Below are positions 25,464 through 36,000 of a stretch of 64,000 nucleotides of DNA, piece by piece (position 1 is the first letter of the stretch; each line of letters begins with the position of its first letter). This stretch comes from Flagellimonas hymeniacidonis (GTDB taxonomy: Bacteria > Bacteroidota > Bacteroidia > Flavobacteriales > Flavobacteriaceae). The notes under the pieces were generated by a model. The model saw only the letters and a list, made by a program, of their open reading frames with translations. It made no database searches and was not told where the DNA came from. Made by a program: the position numbers and the translations under genes. The stretch is taken from the NCBI RefSeq assembly GCF_008040165.1, contig NZ_VRUR01000002.1, positions 620,001-684,000 of the forward strand. Direction: 5' to 3'.

Positions 25464-25661
25464 ATGCCCAGAGCAATGTTAGATTACACCAAAACTGTTT
25501 TGCAAAAAGTTAGTTTTGATGTTAAGCTATTCGCCAAAGAATTAAAGAAAGCTGTTTCAAGGTTATTACCAAGTGAAATTGAAGAACTCAAAATCTGGTT
25601 ACAATATTACATATTGGACAAGCCAGAATTACAACCCACATTAATATTAATAAAAGCTTAA
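25464..25661 (+). CDS. Small conserved flavobacterial protein (65 aa)
   Basis: Amphipathic helical protein MLDYTKTVLQKVSFDVKLFA... with KELKKAVSRLLPSEIEELKIWL in the middle. Proteins of this length and pattern recur in Flavobacteriaceae; none has a known role. The start could also be the ATG at 25476. A terminator overlaps the stop codon, so it is a monocistronic unit. Confidence 0.75.
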   Translation: MPRAMLDYTKTVLQKVSFDVKLFAKELKKAVSRLLPSEIEELKIWLQYYILDKPELQPTLILIKA

Positions 25662-25688
25662 AAAGAGCCGCTGAATGCGGCTCTTTTT
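25660..25688 (+). terminator. Terminator overlapping the stop codon of the 65-aa gene
   Basis: Perfect 12-bp stem AAAAAGAGCCGC / GCGGCTCTTTTT with loop tgaat. It starts inside the TAA stop codon and ends 18 nt before the convergent oxyR stop. Confidence 0.85.
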
Positions 25689-25705
25689 ATTTTACAAATT
25701 ATCCA

Positions 25706-26650
25706 TTAGCTTTTGGCCAATGGGCTTATGATTTTTACATCTTGAAATGCTATAGCGCCTCTTACAATTCCAGCGATAACCTCTTTAATAGCCTCTGTAA
25801 TTTGAATTTTAAGTTCTGTTTTGTGATATATTAGACTTATTTCCCGTGCCGGCGATGGGTTTTTAAAAGGCTTTAAATATTGTTTCTTTTTTTGATCCAA
25901 TTCCAGTGTATTCAAGTAAGGGAGTAAGGTCATGCCCATTCCCTCATCTGCAAGACTTACAAGTGTCTCAAAACTTCCACTTTCAATTTTAAACTGCTCA
26001 TCACTTAGATTTTTTGGCGATTTGCAAAGATTGATAACACCGTCCCTAAAGCAATGCCCATCTTGTAGCAATAGGATATCGCTTACATCCAAATCTGATG
26101 TGGTAAGCTGTTCTTCCTGCGATAACCTATGGTTTTTTGGAACGTATCCCACAAAAGGTTCGTAATAGAGGGGACGTTCCTTGATGAACTCAATCTCCAA
26201 AGGAGTGGCTGCTATCCCAGCATCTAAATGCCCATCTAAAATGTTTCGAATTAATGCGTCAGTGGGCTGTTCCTTAATAATAAGATTTACTTTGGGGTAT
26301 TTTTTTATAAAGGTGTTCAAAAACATGGGTAATAAGGTGGGCATTACGGTAGGAATAATACCTATGGTATAATCTCCCCCAATAAAACCTTTGTCTTGAT
26401 CGACAATGTCTTTAATACGTTCCGCTTCAGCAACAATATTTTTGGCTTGCGCTACAATTTTTTTACCTACTTCTGTAATGGAAATTGGTTTTTTGCTGCG
26501 ATCAAACAATAAAACATCCAGTTCATCCTCTAGTTTTTGAACTTGCATGCTTAATGTGGGTTGAGTCACGAAACTCTTCTCTGCTGCAAGGGTGAAATTT
26601 TTATATTCCGCAACTGCAAGGACATATTGTAATTGGGTAATGGTCATCAA
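25706..26650 (-). CDS. oxyR: Hydrogen peroxide-sensing LysR regulator OxyR
   Basis: 314 aa. The N-terminal winged helix (1-60) is of LysR type (FTLAAEKSFVTQPTLSMQVQKL). The sensor domain has LLLQDGHCFRD with C200 and a second cysteine C209, nine residues apart as in E. coli OxyR (C199/C208), so the peroxide-responsive disulfide is intact. It should activate peroxide-defence genes. It is divergent from the sigma-54 activator gene, with 170 bp between them. Confidence 0.9.
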   Translation of the reverse strand: MMTITQLQYVLAVAEYKNFTLAAEKSFVTQPTLSMQVQKLEDELDVLLFDRSKKPISITEVGKKIVAQAKNIVAEAERIKDIVDQDKGFIGGDYTIGIIPTVMPTLLPMFLNTFIKKYPKVNLIIKEQPTDALIRNILDGHLDAGIAATPLEIEFIKERPLYYEPFVGYVPKNHRLSQEEQLTTSDLDVSDILLLQDGHCFRDGVINLCKSPKNLSDEQFKIESGSFETLVSLADEGMGMTLLPYLNTLELDQKKKQYLKPFKNPSPAREISLIYHKTELKIQITEAIKEVIAGIVRGAIAFQDVKIISPLAKS

Positions 26651-26820
26651 TTATAAGTTAGAAGTATAAAAATATAAAAAACCATCAATTTAATCTATAA
26701 CAGTTCAAGAAAGATATTCGATGCATTGAGGTTGGGAAAAAGAAAATTCAGTTGGGATATAACAGCTCATTAATTTCCAAATCTTTATATTTAGTTTAAG
26801 CATTACTGCTAAGTTTAAAA

Positions 26821-28671
26821 ATGACCACAACCGAGCTTAACAAAATAGTAGATTTTCTTAAGGGAGTTCCTTTCTTTTCAGAGGTTAACAAAGCTTCCTT
26901 GTTAGAATTATGTAAGCACTTAAAAACTGAAACTTTTGAAACGAACGACTGTATATTTCAAAAAGGGGATGTTGGTGATGCGATGTATGTAATTCTAGAA
27001 GGCAAGGTTAAGGTTCATGATAAAAGCCATGTCTATAGTGTATTTTCAAGAACAGATTGTTTTGGGGAGTATGCCATTATAGATGATGAACCTCGTTCGG
27101 CTTCAGTAAGTGCTTTAGAAGATACCACATTACTTAAAGTAGAAGGCGCTCATTTTGTTGAATTAATTGCTTCGGATAGGGGTTTTACTAAAGGAATTTT
27201 ATCGGTTCTGATTAAAAGGCATCGTGAGTTGGATGTTATTCAAGAGCGATTAACAGGGTCAAAAAAAGAGATTGAACTCGCTAATTCCAAGATGTCGGGG
27301 CTTATCAATGGCGCCATGGATGCGATTATAATGTTTGATAGTAATTTCAGAATAGTGCTTGCCAATGCATCAGCAAAGGAATTGTTTGAAAATGATGATG
27401 TCCTTAAGCGGAATATTCTCTTTTTTATGGATGAAGAGAGTGCAGACCTTTTAGAATCTTTGGTTAAATCAGACCTAGATGGAGGTAGAAAAGAGATGAA
27501 CAGTTATCTGCCCAAAATTGTAAAAGTTATTGGTTCTAATGAGAAAGAGACCTTTAATGAGGGAACCATCAGCAATTACGGAGATGAGAAAGAGACCTTT
27601 TATACGCTTATCCTTAGAAATATTGATGACCGTCTTCTTGCTGAAAGCAAAATAAATTCCCTAAAGAACCAAACGAAGTATTTAGAAGAGGAGATTAAAG
27701 AACTTACTAGCGTCTATGGCATAATCGCACAAGATAAATCCATGCACAAAGTACTGAGCCTAGTTGAACAGGTAGCCAACACAGAGGCAACTGTACTGAT
27801 TCAAGGTGAAACGGGAACAGGCAAAGAATTGGTGGCAAGAGCCATACATACAGCCAGTGAACGCAGTGATAAGCCCTTAATTCGAATTAACTGCGGTGCC
27901 ATTCCAGCCAATTTGATAGAAAGTGAACTTTTTGGACACGAAAAAGGTGCCTTTACGGGAGCTACATCATCTAGGAAAGGACGTTTTCTATTGGCGGATA
28001 AGGGTACTATTTTTTTAGATGAAATTGGAGAACTGCCCATGGATCTTCAACCTAAACTATTACGAGTGATACAGGAAGGTGAATTTGACCCATTGGGAAG
28101 CTCCAGTACCATTAAAGTGGATGTTCGTATCATAGCCGCGACCCATAGAGATTTGCTTCAATTTTCTAAGGAAGGAAAATTTAGAGAAGATTTGTTCTAT
28201 AGATTAAATGTTTTTCCAATTGTGGTACCAGCACTAAGAGATAGGGGAGACGATGTTTGTTTGATAGCAGAGCGAATGGTACAACAATTCAGCAAGAAGT
28301 TGAACAAACCTGTACAACCATTAACGCATGAGCAGAAGGCCCTTTTTCTGGAATATCAATGGCCAGGGAATGTAAGGGAATTACAAAACTTGGTGGAACG
28401 TGCCATAATTGTATCCAAAAATGATCAAATAGATTGGAATGCCATCATCCCCAATTCGATAAAGGAAAACAAAACAAACCAAGCGGAAGACTCCAACCGA
28501 ATTTTAACTTCACAGGAGTTGGTGCAATTAGAAAAAGAAAATATTTTAAAAGCACTACGACAAACCAACTGGAAAATTTCAGGAGAAAAAGGTGCCGCGG
28601 CTCTACTAAAACTGCGTCCAACCACGCTCACTTCTAAAATTAAAGCATTAGGAATCACACGCCCGGTATAA
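26821..28671 (+). CDS. Sigma-54-dependent activator with cyclic-nucleotide-binding and PAS-like domains
   Basis: 616 aa. Domain order: cNMP-binding domain (about 10-135), with phosphate-binding cassette FGEYAIIDDEPRSASV in which E83 and R92-S93 are kept; PAS-like domain (about 165-270); short coiled coil; AAA+ domain (about 300-530) with Walker A GETGTGKE at 329-336, the sigma-54 contact loop GAFTGA at 376-381, Walker B GTIFLDEIGE and WPGNVREL; and a C-terminal Fis-type HTH (GEKGAAALLKLRPTTLTSKI). It should act on -24/-12 promoters in response to a cyclic nucleotide and/or redox ligand. The OsmC gene just downstream has such a promoter. Confidence 0.92.
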   Translation: MTTTELNKIVDFLKGVPFFSEVNKASLLELCKHLKTETFETNDCIFQKGDVGDAMYVILEGKVKVHDKSHVYSVFSRTDCFGEYAIIDDEPRSASVSALEDTTLLKVEGAHFVELIASDRGFTKGILSVLIKRHRELDVIQERLTGSKKEIELANSKMSGLINGAMDAIIMFDSNFRIVLANASAKELFENDDVLKRNILFFMDEESADLLESLVKSDLDGGRKEMNSYLPKIVKVIGSNEKETFNEGTISNYGDEKETFYTLILRNIDDRLLAESKINSLKNQTKYLEEEIKELTSVYGIIAQDKSMHKVLSLVEQVANTEATVLIQGETGTGKELVARAIHTASERSDKPLIRINCGAIPANLIESELFGHEKGAFTGATSSRKGRFLLADKGTIFLDEIGELPMDLQPKLLRVIQEGEFDPLGSSSTIKVDVRIIAATHRDLLQFSKEGKFREDLFYRLNVFPIVVPALRDRGDDVCLIAERMVQQFSKKLNKPVQPLTHEQKALFLEYQWPGNVRELQNLVERAIIVSKNDQIDWNAIIPNSIKENKTNQAEDSNRILTSQELVQLEKENILKALRQTNWKISGEKGAAALLKLRPTTLTSKIKALGITRPV

Positions 28672-28674
28672 GTC

Positions 28675-28726
28675 ACGAAATACCGTAAATACGCTAACGA
28701 TATTTCGTTAATTTATGAAATATCGT
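28675..28726 (+). promoter_or_regulatory. Three near-palindromic upstream activator sites
   Basis: Sites ACGAAATACCGT (28675-28686), ACGATATTTCGT (28697-28708) and ATGAAATATCGT (28715-28726). All fit the near-palindrome ACGAWATWTCGT and have centres 22 and 18 bp apart, about two helical turns. They lie 60-110 bp upstream of the -24/-12 promoter, where enhancers of sigma-54 activators sit. The adjacent regulator is the obvious binder (inference). Confidence 0.65.
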
Positions 28727-28785
28727 AACTCTTTAATTCATTCATTTTACTTGTAATCAATTGATATATAGCTAATTATATTTTT

Positions 28786-28801
28786 TGGCACGCCAAATGC
28801 A
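28786..28801 (+). promoter_or_regulatory. Sigma-54 (-24/-12) promoter for the OsmC gene
   Basis: TGGCAC-gccaa-ATGCA: GG and GC are separated by exactly 10 nt, and only one base of TGGCAC-N5-TTGCA differs. The start codon of the OsmC gene is 45 nt downstream. Confidence 0.75.
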
Positions 28802-28845
28802 TCTCTACTGTCAAAACAAAATAATAATCTTTAAAATTTAAAAAA

Positions 28846-29397
28846 ATGATTACAACAGCAAACATTAAAAACGGAGTAAACGTAGATCAGTTGGTAGAAA
28901 CTATCGGTGCGGTACAACAAAATCCAGAATTGGCCAAGTTCGAGTTCAGAACTAAAAACAACTGGATAGAAGGTGGACATTGTGTGTCCAGTGTTAAAAG
29001 CTTTTACGGAGTAGGAGCAGAAGATACCTCTCGTGAAGAAACATTCACTATGGAATGTGACCATCCAAATGTATTATTAGGAAAGGATAAAGCAGCTACA
29101 CCAGCAGAGGTTGTGCTACATGCCTTAGGTTCTTGTTTAACTGGTGCTATGGCATACCACGCTGCAGCCAACGGAATTGAAATTGAAGGAGCAGAGTCTT
29201 CTTTAGATGGTGGTATGGATTTACATGGTTTTTTAGGCCTTGACCCTGAAGTAAGAAAAGGTTTTGACGGAATTAAAGTTAGACTTAAAGTCAAGTCTGA
29301 TGCAACCGCGGAACAGTTGGAAAACTTGGCAAGGTTCTCTCCAGTATTTGATATCATTACCAATCCTACTCCAGTTTCTATTGAAATTGTAAAGTAA
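28846..29397 (+). CDS. OsmC family protein
   Basis: 183 aa. The central part TPAEVVLHALGSCLTGAMAYH is the OsmC/Ohr motif with C97. The second peroxidatic cysteine of Ohr/OsmC, expected near residue 160, is replaced by Ser in RFSPVFDIITNP, so a two-cysteine hydroperoxide reductase mechanism is unlikely. Two other cysteines (C46, C71) lie in the N-terminal part. Expression is probably under the -24/-12 promoter. A terminator follows, and then nifJ. Confidence 0.85.
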   Translation: MITTANIKNGVNVDQLVETIGAVQQNPELAKFEFRTKNNWIEGGHCVSSVKSFYGVGAEDTSREETFTMECDHPNVLLGKDKAATPAEVVLHALGSCLTGAMAYHAAANGIEIEGAESSLDGGMDLHGFLGLDPEVRKGFDGIKVRLKVKSDATAEQLENLARFSPVFDIITNPTPVSIEIVK

Positions 29398-29404
29398 GAC
29401 TTTT

Positions 29405-29444
29405 AAAAAGGCCGTAACCCAAAATACTTGGGACGGCCTTTTTT
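29405..29444 (+). terminator. Terminator between osmC and nifJ
   Basis: AAAAAGGCCGT...CCCA / TGGG...CGGCCTTTTTT stem with small internal bulge and a T run. It ends 42 nt before the nifJ start, so nifJ depends on partial read-through or on a promoter overlapping this hairpin. Confidence 0.8.
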
Positions 29445-29486
29445 ATTTCCATTTCCAGTTATTCTGCCAATCATCACCATCAATTC

Positions 29487-32400
29487 ATGAAAATTAACAA
29501 GCATATCATTGTAAACGGTAACCAGGCTGCGGCTCACATAGCTTATAAAATTAATGAGGTATGTCCTATTTATCCGATAACGCCTTCTTCAGAAATGTCA
29601 GAGTTGGTAGAGCAGTGGAGTGCTGATCAGCAGGAAAATATTTTTGGTCATGTACCAGATACTTTTGAAATGCAAAGCGAAGCTGGAGTAGCCGGAGCAA
29701 TGCATGGTGCATTACAAACTGGGTCATTGGCCACTACCTTTACAGCTTCTCAGGGCTTATTACTTATGATGCCCAATATGTATAAAATAGCGGGTGAACT
29801 AACCCCTAATGTAATTCATGTAGCCACAAGATCAGTTGCTACTCATGCCCTTTCCATTTTTGGTGACCATAGCGATATCATGGCGGTAAGAAATACAGGG
29901 TATGCTTTTTTAGGAGCTGGTTCCGTGCAAGAAGCTATGGATTTTGCGCTTATCTCACAAGTTTCATCATTGGAATCAAGAATTCCGTTTGTTCATTTTT
30001 TTGATGGATTTAGGACATCACACCAAACCTCAAAAATTGAAAAAGTTTCAGATCAGGTCATAAGAACCATCATCAATAAAGATTTTATAAGTGCCCATAG
30101 AAACCAAGCACTTAACCCAAACAAGCCGTTTGTTAGAGGTACATCTCAAGGTCCCGATGTTTTTTTTCAAAGCAGGGAGGCTGTAAATTCATTTTACAAT
30201 GCCTGTCCTGAAATTGTACAGAAACAAATGGATGAGTTTGCTAAACTCACGGGAAGACAATACAAAATATTCGATTATGTAGGTCACCCTGATGCGGAGC
30301 AAGTGATTATTGCAATGGCATCCGCAACCGAGACTATCGAGGAGACTATCCATCATTTAAATTCCAATGGAAGTAAAATTGGTCTAATAAAAGTACGTCT
30401 GTTTAGACCTTTTAGCAGCAAACATTTTATGAATGCCATACCAAAGACTTGTAAGGCGATTGCCGTTTTAGATCGTACCAAGGAACCAGGTTCTACCGGA
30501 GAACCCTTATACTTGGACGTAGTGCAATCTTTAATGGAAAACCTAAATATGGGCACCTTTGACCAATTTCCAAAGGTAGTTGGGGGTCGCTATGGACTAA
30601 GTTCCAAGGAATTTACGCCGTCCATGGTAAAAGCTGTAATTGATAACCTTAAAACTTCTGAACCAAAGAACAATTTTACTATTGGTATTACGGATGACAT
30701 AACGGGTTTAAGTCTTAATTATAGCGAAACACTCAAAATTCAGACCCATAACTATCAAGCTATTTTTTATGAAAATGGAGGCGCACAAACCCAATCCCAA
30801 TTTAATGCAGCTTTACAATTATTGGGAAATTCAACCGATAATTATGTCCAAGGGTATGCGGGCTGTGACTATAAAAAGTCAAATTCGCAAAGTGTTTCCA
30901 ATTTGCGAATCTCTAAGACTCAAATAAAGGCCCCTTACCAGATTGATGAAGCAGATTTCATTGCTTGCGATGGAATAGAAAACCTTAAAAACGAAGCTGT
31001 TCTTCAAAAATTAAAGCATTCGGGGATACTCTTAATTCATTCGGAAAAAGAGGCAGTGGGCTTTTGGGGAGAACTTACGGATGAGCAACAAGAATTGATT
31101 CAGGAAAAAGAAATTAGACTGTACATTGTAGACATTCACTTGTTGGGAAATGAGTATTTAATCAATGGATATTCCATTGGAAGCTTGCATGCGTGCCATT
31201 TAGCATTGAAGCGTGAATTACTGCATAACTGGCACCTAGAAGATGTACAAGCACACATTGCTAAAGTAGATACATCAATCTTAACAGGATGTTGGCGAGG
31301 CAGTTTGGTCGATGATGAAGAGTTTTCAAAAACTCTTTTGGGGAAACTACTGACCGGACGCGGTAACGAATTGCCTGTAAGTGCCTTACCAGTGGATGGT
31401 ACTTTTGAAAACAATACCTCCCATCTAAATCAAAGAGACACGGCTATGGAAATTCCAGTTTGGGATACTGATTTATGTACGCAATGCGGGGCATGTAGTA
31501 TGGCATGTCCGCAAGGAGCCATAAGAATTAAAGCTTATGATAATGATATTCTATCAGAAGCACCAACGGGTTTAAAAACTGTAGAATTTTTAGAAGAAAT
31601 TGAAGGTTTTGATTTACTCAATTATACCGTACAGGTGAATCCAGCGCAGTGCACTTCATGCAACAATTGCGTAGATGCATGTCCGGCAAAAGCACTTATG
31701 ATGGCTAATGATAAACTAGGCATTGAAAGTGAAAAGGAGAACTGGAATTTCTTTGAAACTATTCCAGAATTTGACAGAACCAAAATTGATACTACCAAAG
31801 TAAGTCAGCAGCAATTGCAAGAACCGTTGTTCAAATATGCCATGGGTGTAGATGGTTGTGGAGAGGCTCCCTATTTAAAATTAATGTCGCAGTTATTTGG
31901 AGATCGCATGTTAGTGGCCAATGCAACAGGGGCAAGTTCCATTTTTGGTGGAGCATTGCCTACAACACCATGGTCCAAAAATGAGTTGGGTAGGGGGCCG
32001 GCATGGTCTAATTCCTTGTTTGAAGATAATGCGGAATTCGGTTTGGGATACCGCTTATCCATAGATCAACAAGGAATTCAAGCTAAAAACCTACTTAAAA
32101 AATTAGCTGCCCAACTTGATCCAATTCTGATTCAGAATATTTTGGATGCAAGACAAACTACAGAAATTGAAATTATCCAACAAAGAAATCGTATAACGGA
32201 TTTAAATAAACAACTGAGAGAAATTGCACAACCCGAAGCGACACAGTTGTTGGGGATTACTGATAGTTTGGTTAAAAAAAGTGTATGGATTGTTGGCGGC
32301 GATGGCTGGGCGTATGACATAGGTTATGGGGGATTAGATCATGTTATGGCATCAGGAAAAAATGTAAATATTTTGGTTTTGGATAATGAAGTTTATTCCA

Positions 32401-32963
32401 ATACCGGAGGACAAATGTCCAAAGCTACTCCTTATGGCGCTTCAGCAAAATATGCATCTAAAGGCAAACAAAAACAAAAGAAGGATTTAGGGCTTTTGGC
32501 AACGGCGTACGAGGATGTATATGTGGCCTCTGTTGCCATCGGTGCCAATCAAGAGCAAACCTTGAAGGCATTTGTAGAAGCAGAACAACATGATGGTCCA
32601 TCTATTATTATTGCTTACTGCCATAGTCCAGCACATGGAATTGATATGAAGAAGCCTTCTCAATATCATAAGGCAGCAGTGGCATCAGGTCAATGGTTGC
32701 TCTATAGGAATGACCCAAATAGGATTGTTCAAGGATTAAATCCAATGCAGTTGGATTCTAAAATACCCTCCATACCGGTTAAGAAATATTTTCAATTGGA
32801 AAAAAGGTTCAATGGGCTTTTTGGTGCAAATGAAGAAAGGCTTGAAAGTATTCAAAATTTTGTGGATAAACGCTTTGTTAAGTACAAGTCATTAGCATCA
32901 GAAGTTTCTTTAAAGAGATCTACGGAGTATTCAAAACTAGCTTCTGAGCTGGAAATCGGATAA
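29487..32963 (+). CDS. nifJ: Pyruvate:ferredoxin (flavodoxin) oxidoreductase
   Basis: Single-chain enzyme of 1158 aa (normal length) converting pyruvate and CoA to acetyl-CoA, CO2 and reduced ferredoxin. Domains in order: pyruvate-binding domain with YPITPSSEMSE (about 30-40), gamma domain, ferredoxin-type domain with two 4Fe-4S motifs CTQCGACSMACP starting at residue 664 and CTSCNNCVDACP starting at 722, and the TPP domain with GGDGWAYDIGYGG (about 937) and NEVYSNTGGQMSKATP. The enzyme is oxygen-sensitive, so its position after a sigma-54/OsmC unit suggests hypoxic or redox control. Confidence 0.95.
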   Translation: MKINKHIIVNGNQAAAHIAYKINEVCPIYPITPSSEMSELVEQWSADQQENIFGHVPDTFEMQSEAGVAGAMHGALQTGSLATTFTASQGLLLMMPNMYKIAGELTPNVIHVATRSVATHALSIFGDHSDIMAVRNTGYAFLGAGSVQEAMDFALISQVSSLESRIPFVHFFDGFRTSHQTSKIEKVSDQVIRTIINKDFISAHRNQALNPNKPFVRGTSQGPDVFFQSREAVNSFYNACPEIVQKQMDEFAKLTGRQYKIFDYVGHPDAEQVIIAMASATETIEETIHHLNSNGSKIGLIKVRLFRPFSSKHFMNAIPKTCKAIAVLDRTKEPGSTGEPLYLDVVQSLMENLNMGTFDQFPKVVGGRYGLSSKEFTPSMVKAVIDNLKTSEPKNNFTIGITDDITGLSLNYSETLKIQTHNYQAIFYENGGAQTQSQFNAALQLLGNSTDNYVQGYAGCDYKKSNSQSVSNLRISKTQIKAPYQIDEADFIACDGIENLKNEAVLQKLKHSGILLIHSEKEAVGFWGELTDEQQELIQEKEIRLYIVDIHLLGNEYLINGYSIGSLHACHLALKRELLHNWHLEDVQAHIAKVDTSILTGCWRGSLVDDEEFSKTLLGKLLTGRGNELPVSALPVDGTFENNTSHLNQRDTAMEIPVWDTDLCTQCGACSMACPQGAIRIKAYDNDILSEAPTGLKTVEFLEEIEGFDLLNYTVQVNPAQCTSCNNCVDACPAKALMMANDKLGIESEKENWNFFETIPEFDRTKIDTTKVSQQQLQEPLFKYAMGVDGCGEAPYLKLMSQLFGDRMLVANATGASSIFGGALPTTPWSKNELGRGPAWSNSLFEDNAEFGLGYRLSIDQQGIQAKNLLKKLAAQLDPILIQNILDARQTTEIEIIQQRNRITDLNKQLREIAQPEATQLLGITDSLVKKSVWIVGGDGWAYDIGYGGLDHVMASGKNVNILVLDNEVYSNTGGQMSKATPYGASAKYASKGKQKQKKDLGLLATAYEDVYVASVAIGANQEQTLKAFVEAEQHDGPSIIIAYCHSPAHGIDMKKPSQYHKAAVASGQWLLYRNDPNRIVQGLNPMQLDSKIPSIPVKKYFQLEKRFNGLFGANEERLESIQNFVDKRFVKYKSLASEVSLKRSTEYSKLASELEIG

Positions 32964-33059
32964 GGATTCCACCAATTCCATAATCATTTTTTTTGGCACC
33001 TCCTACATCAAATGGATTCTGAAAATACGGATGCGTATCTAAGCACTTTCTTGTCAAGA

Positions 33060-36000
33060 CTACTTTTCGTGCATCACGGTAACAGATTCCCAATCTTTTG
33101 GTGCTCCAGAAACAGCATATTTTTTTGCATTGGTATTAAAATAACGAACAATGGCATCTTTAGGGTTTTTGGATAGGATCTTTTCAAAAATGGACGATGC
33201 TTCACTGAATTGTTGATCAAAAAAGAAATGTATCCCTTTTTCATAATCCTTTTTCGTTTCCAGCTTTAGCGAAATACTCTTAATACTATCCCCATCGATA
33301 CATTCATAAATCCCTATTGCTTTTTGCTTCCCTTTTACCTTTACTTTTCCCAAATATCTGAAATTGAATCCGGATGCATCTTTCATGGACTTCAGGCAGT
33401 TTTCACTAATAATAATTTTGGCGCCATAGTATTTTGTAACACCCTCTACACGTGCTCCACTATTTACTGTGTCCGCAATAACAGCAGGGTCATTTCTTTT
33501 AGTATCGCCTATAATACCCATTATTAATGGTCCCGAATGTAGCCCCATTCCAACCGAAATAGGCTCGTAACCTTTTTCTTTTACACGTCGCTTATTATAT
33601 AATGCCAAAGTCCGCTGCATTTCTATTGCGGAATCCAATGCACTTTCTGCTTTGTTGGGAAATAAGGCCATGATTCCATCTCCAAGATATTGATTTACAA
33701 AACCATCATTTTCTTTAATAATGGGTCCCATGCGTCCAACATAGGCATTCACAAATTTAAAATTCTGCTCAGGGGTCATACCCTCTGCAAGTGCGGTATA
33801 ATCTCTAATATCAGAAAATAAGACCGTCACATTTTTTTCGATATGGTCTCCAAGTCTAATATCTGTTATAGATTCTTTTCCGACGGATCGTACAAATTCG
33901 GATGGCACAAATTTGGATGTAGCTCTATGGATGGTATTTAAATTAATATGGGTCTTTATCCTACTCAACAATTCATTTTTTGAGAAAGGCTTGGTCAAAT
34001 AGTCATTTGCACCAGAGTTGAAGCCAATTACGAGTTCGTTAATGGTGTTCTTCGCCGTCAAAAGAATTATGGGTAAATCACTGGCAGTAAATGTCTTTCT
34101 TATTTCTTCGCATACCTCATAGCCAGATATGCCTGGCATCATGATGTCCAAAAGGACCAAATTAAAAGATGTACCATCATTCAAAGATTTTAGGGCTTCT
34201 TTTCCAGAACTTACCTCGGTCACCTTATATCCTGCAACGGTTAAATGGTTTTCGAGAACTCTTCTATTAACTGGTTCGTCATCCACAATAAGTATGTTAG
34301 CCGCTTCACGCTCTGGCTGAATTCTCTTCTTGTCTATGACATCATTTTCCTTATAGGTACTAAGCGGTTGTATAAAATCGGTTGAAACTAATAAATCTGG
34401 CTTCAAGTCCTCTCTTTTTTGGGTACTTCTGGGAAGGGTAAAGGTGAAAATAGAGCCTTTACCTTCTTCGGAAGTGACACTAATAGTGCCACCATGTAAT
34501 TCAACTAATTGCTTGGTAACGGAAAGCCCAAGACCGGTACCACCGTATTCCCTTTGCGTAGATCCATCACCTTGTTCAAAAGAATTGAAAATGGTTTCCA
34601 ATTTTTCTTTGGGGATGCCCATGCCGGTGTCAGAAACAGATATGGAAAGCATCTTGTTTTTGGTTTCGGCCAGTAGTGTGATATATCCCTTTTTAGTAAA
34701 CTTGATTGCATTACCAATAAGGTTGTGAAGAATCTGTTGCAGTCTATTTTCATCGGCATCAACTAATGGGGCTTCTTTGGATATGGAGTTGATGAGCTTC
34801 AGTTTTTTATCTGTAAGTAATGGACGTGACAATTGAAGGACAATGTTGGAAACTGTATAAAGGTCCACAGGTCGTTTGGAAAGCACCAAATCTTCGTTTT
34901 TAAGTTTGGCAAAATCCAAAATGTCATTTACCAAATGGGAAAGTCTCTTGCCACTATTGGCAATCATATCCAAGTTTTCAAGTGCAGTTTCTGGGAGCTT
35001 ACCTGCAATTCCATCTTTTAAGGATTCGGTAAGCCCAATAATGCCGACTAATGGTGTACGAAGTTCATGGGAAGTATTTGCCAAAAATTCATCTTTTAAT
35101 TGGTCAACTTGTTTTAACCTTTGAACAATTTCACGTTCCTTCTTTAATTCTTGTGTTTTTTGTCTAGAACGCCAATAAATAATACCAAAAATCAGCAGTC
35201 CAAGACCCCCAAAGAGAAAAATATAGAACTTAATGCGCTGTGTGTTCAGATCACGTTCAAAAGCAACTTGTTGTGCTGTTTGCTTTCTATGAAAAGCAAT
35301 GCTATCTGCCAATTGTTCCTTTTCAAATTGATATTGTAACTCATTTCGAGTGATTTCCTCTGTTCTGTTTTTATTGAACAAAGAATCTTTGAGCATAGTA
35401 AATCTTTTATAAAATTCTAGTGATTTATCTGTGTTTCCTAACCCTTCCCACGCCAAGCTAAGACATTCGCAGGCTTCTTCTTGAACCAAAAGGGCACCCA
35501 TTTCCTTTCCTCTAGCTAGACTTTCTGCACAATCTCTTTTGGCCAGCTGGTATTTTTTCTGATTTAAATAGGTTTTGGCGCGATATAGATATGTTGTAGC
35601 AAGACCTTCATTATCTTGAATTTCAAGTTTTATGCGTAAACTCCTATTTAAAAAGTCAAGTGCCTTTTTATAATCTCCTCTTTCATTATATAATGAACCT
35701 ATATTAGCATAAGCTCGGGTCAGGGATATTTTATCATCGACTTTTTCTGCGGTCTCAATACTTTTCATTAGGTATTGGAATGCTTGGTCATACTTTTTTT
35801 GATTGCCATATACCAGGGCAATATTGTTATAGGCCGCAGGTAGTGATCTAGGATTATCAAGTTCCTCCTTAAGTTTTAAACTATATAAATAATACTCCAG
35901 AGCTTTTTCATTGTTCTTTTGCTCAATAAATACGTTGCCAAGATTATTGGTGACACGTGCCAATGCTGGTTTGTCATCAAGTTCTTCAGAAATCTTAAGC

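Noticed and set aside
26700..26708. ACAGTTCAA as a fourth LytTR site before the sigma-54 activator
   Set aside because: No second repeat 21 bp upstream or downstream.
32990..33012. TGGCAC near 32994 as a sigma-54 promoter
   Set aside because: No TTGC-like box at the required distance; the same holds for TGGCAC at 1821 and 12669.
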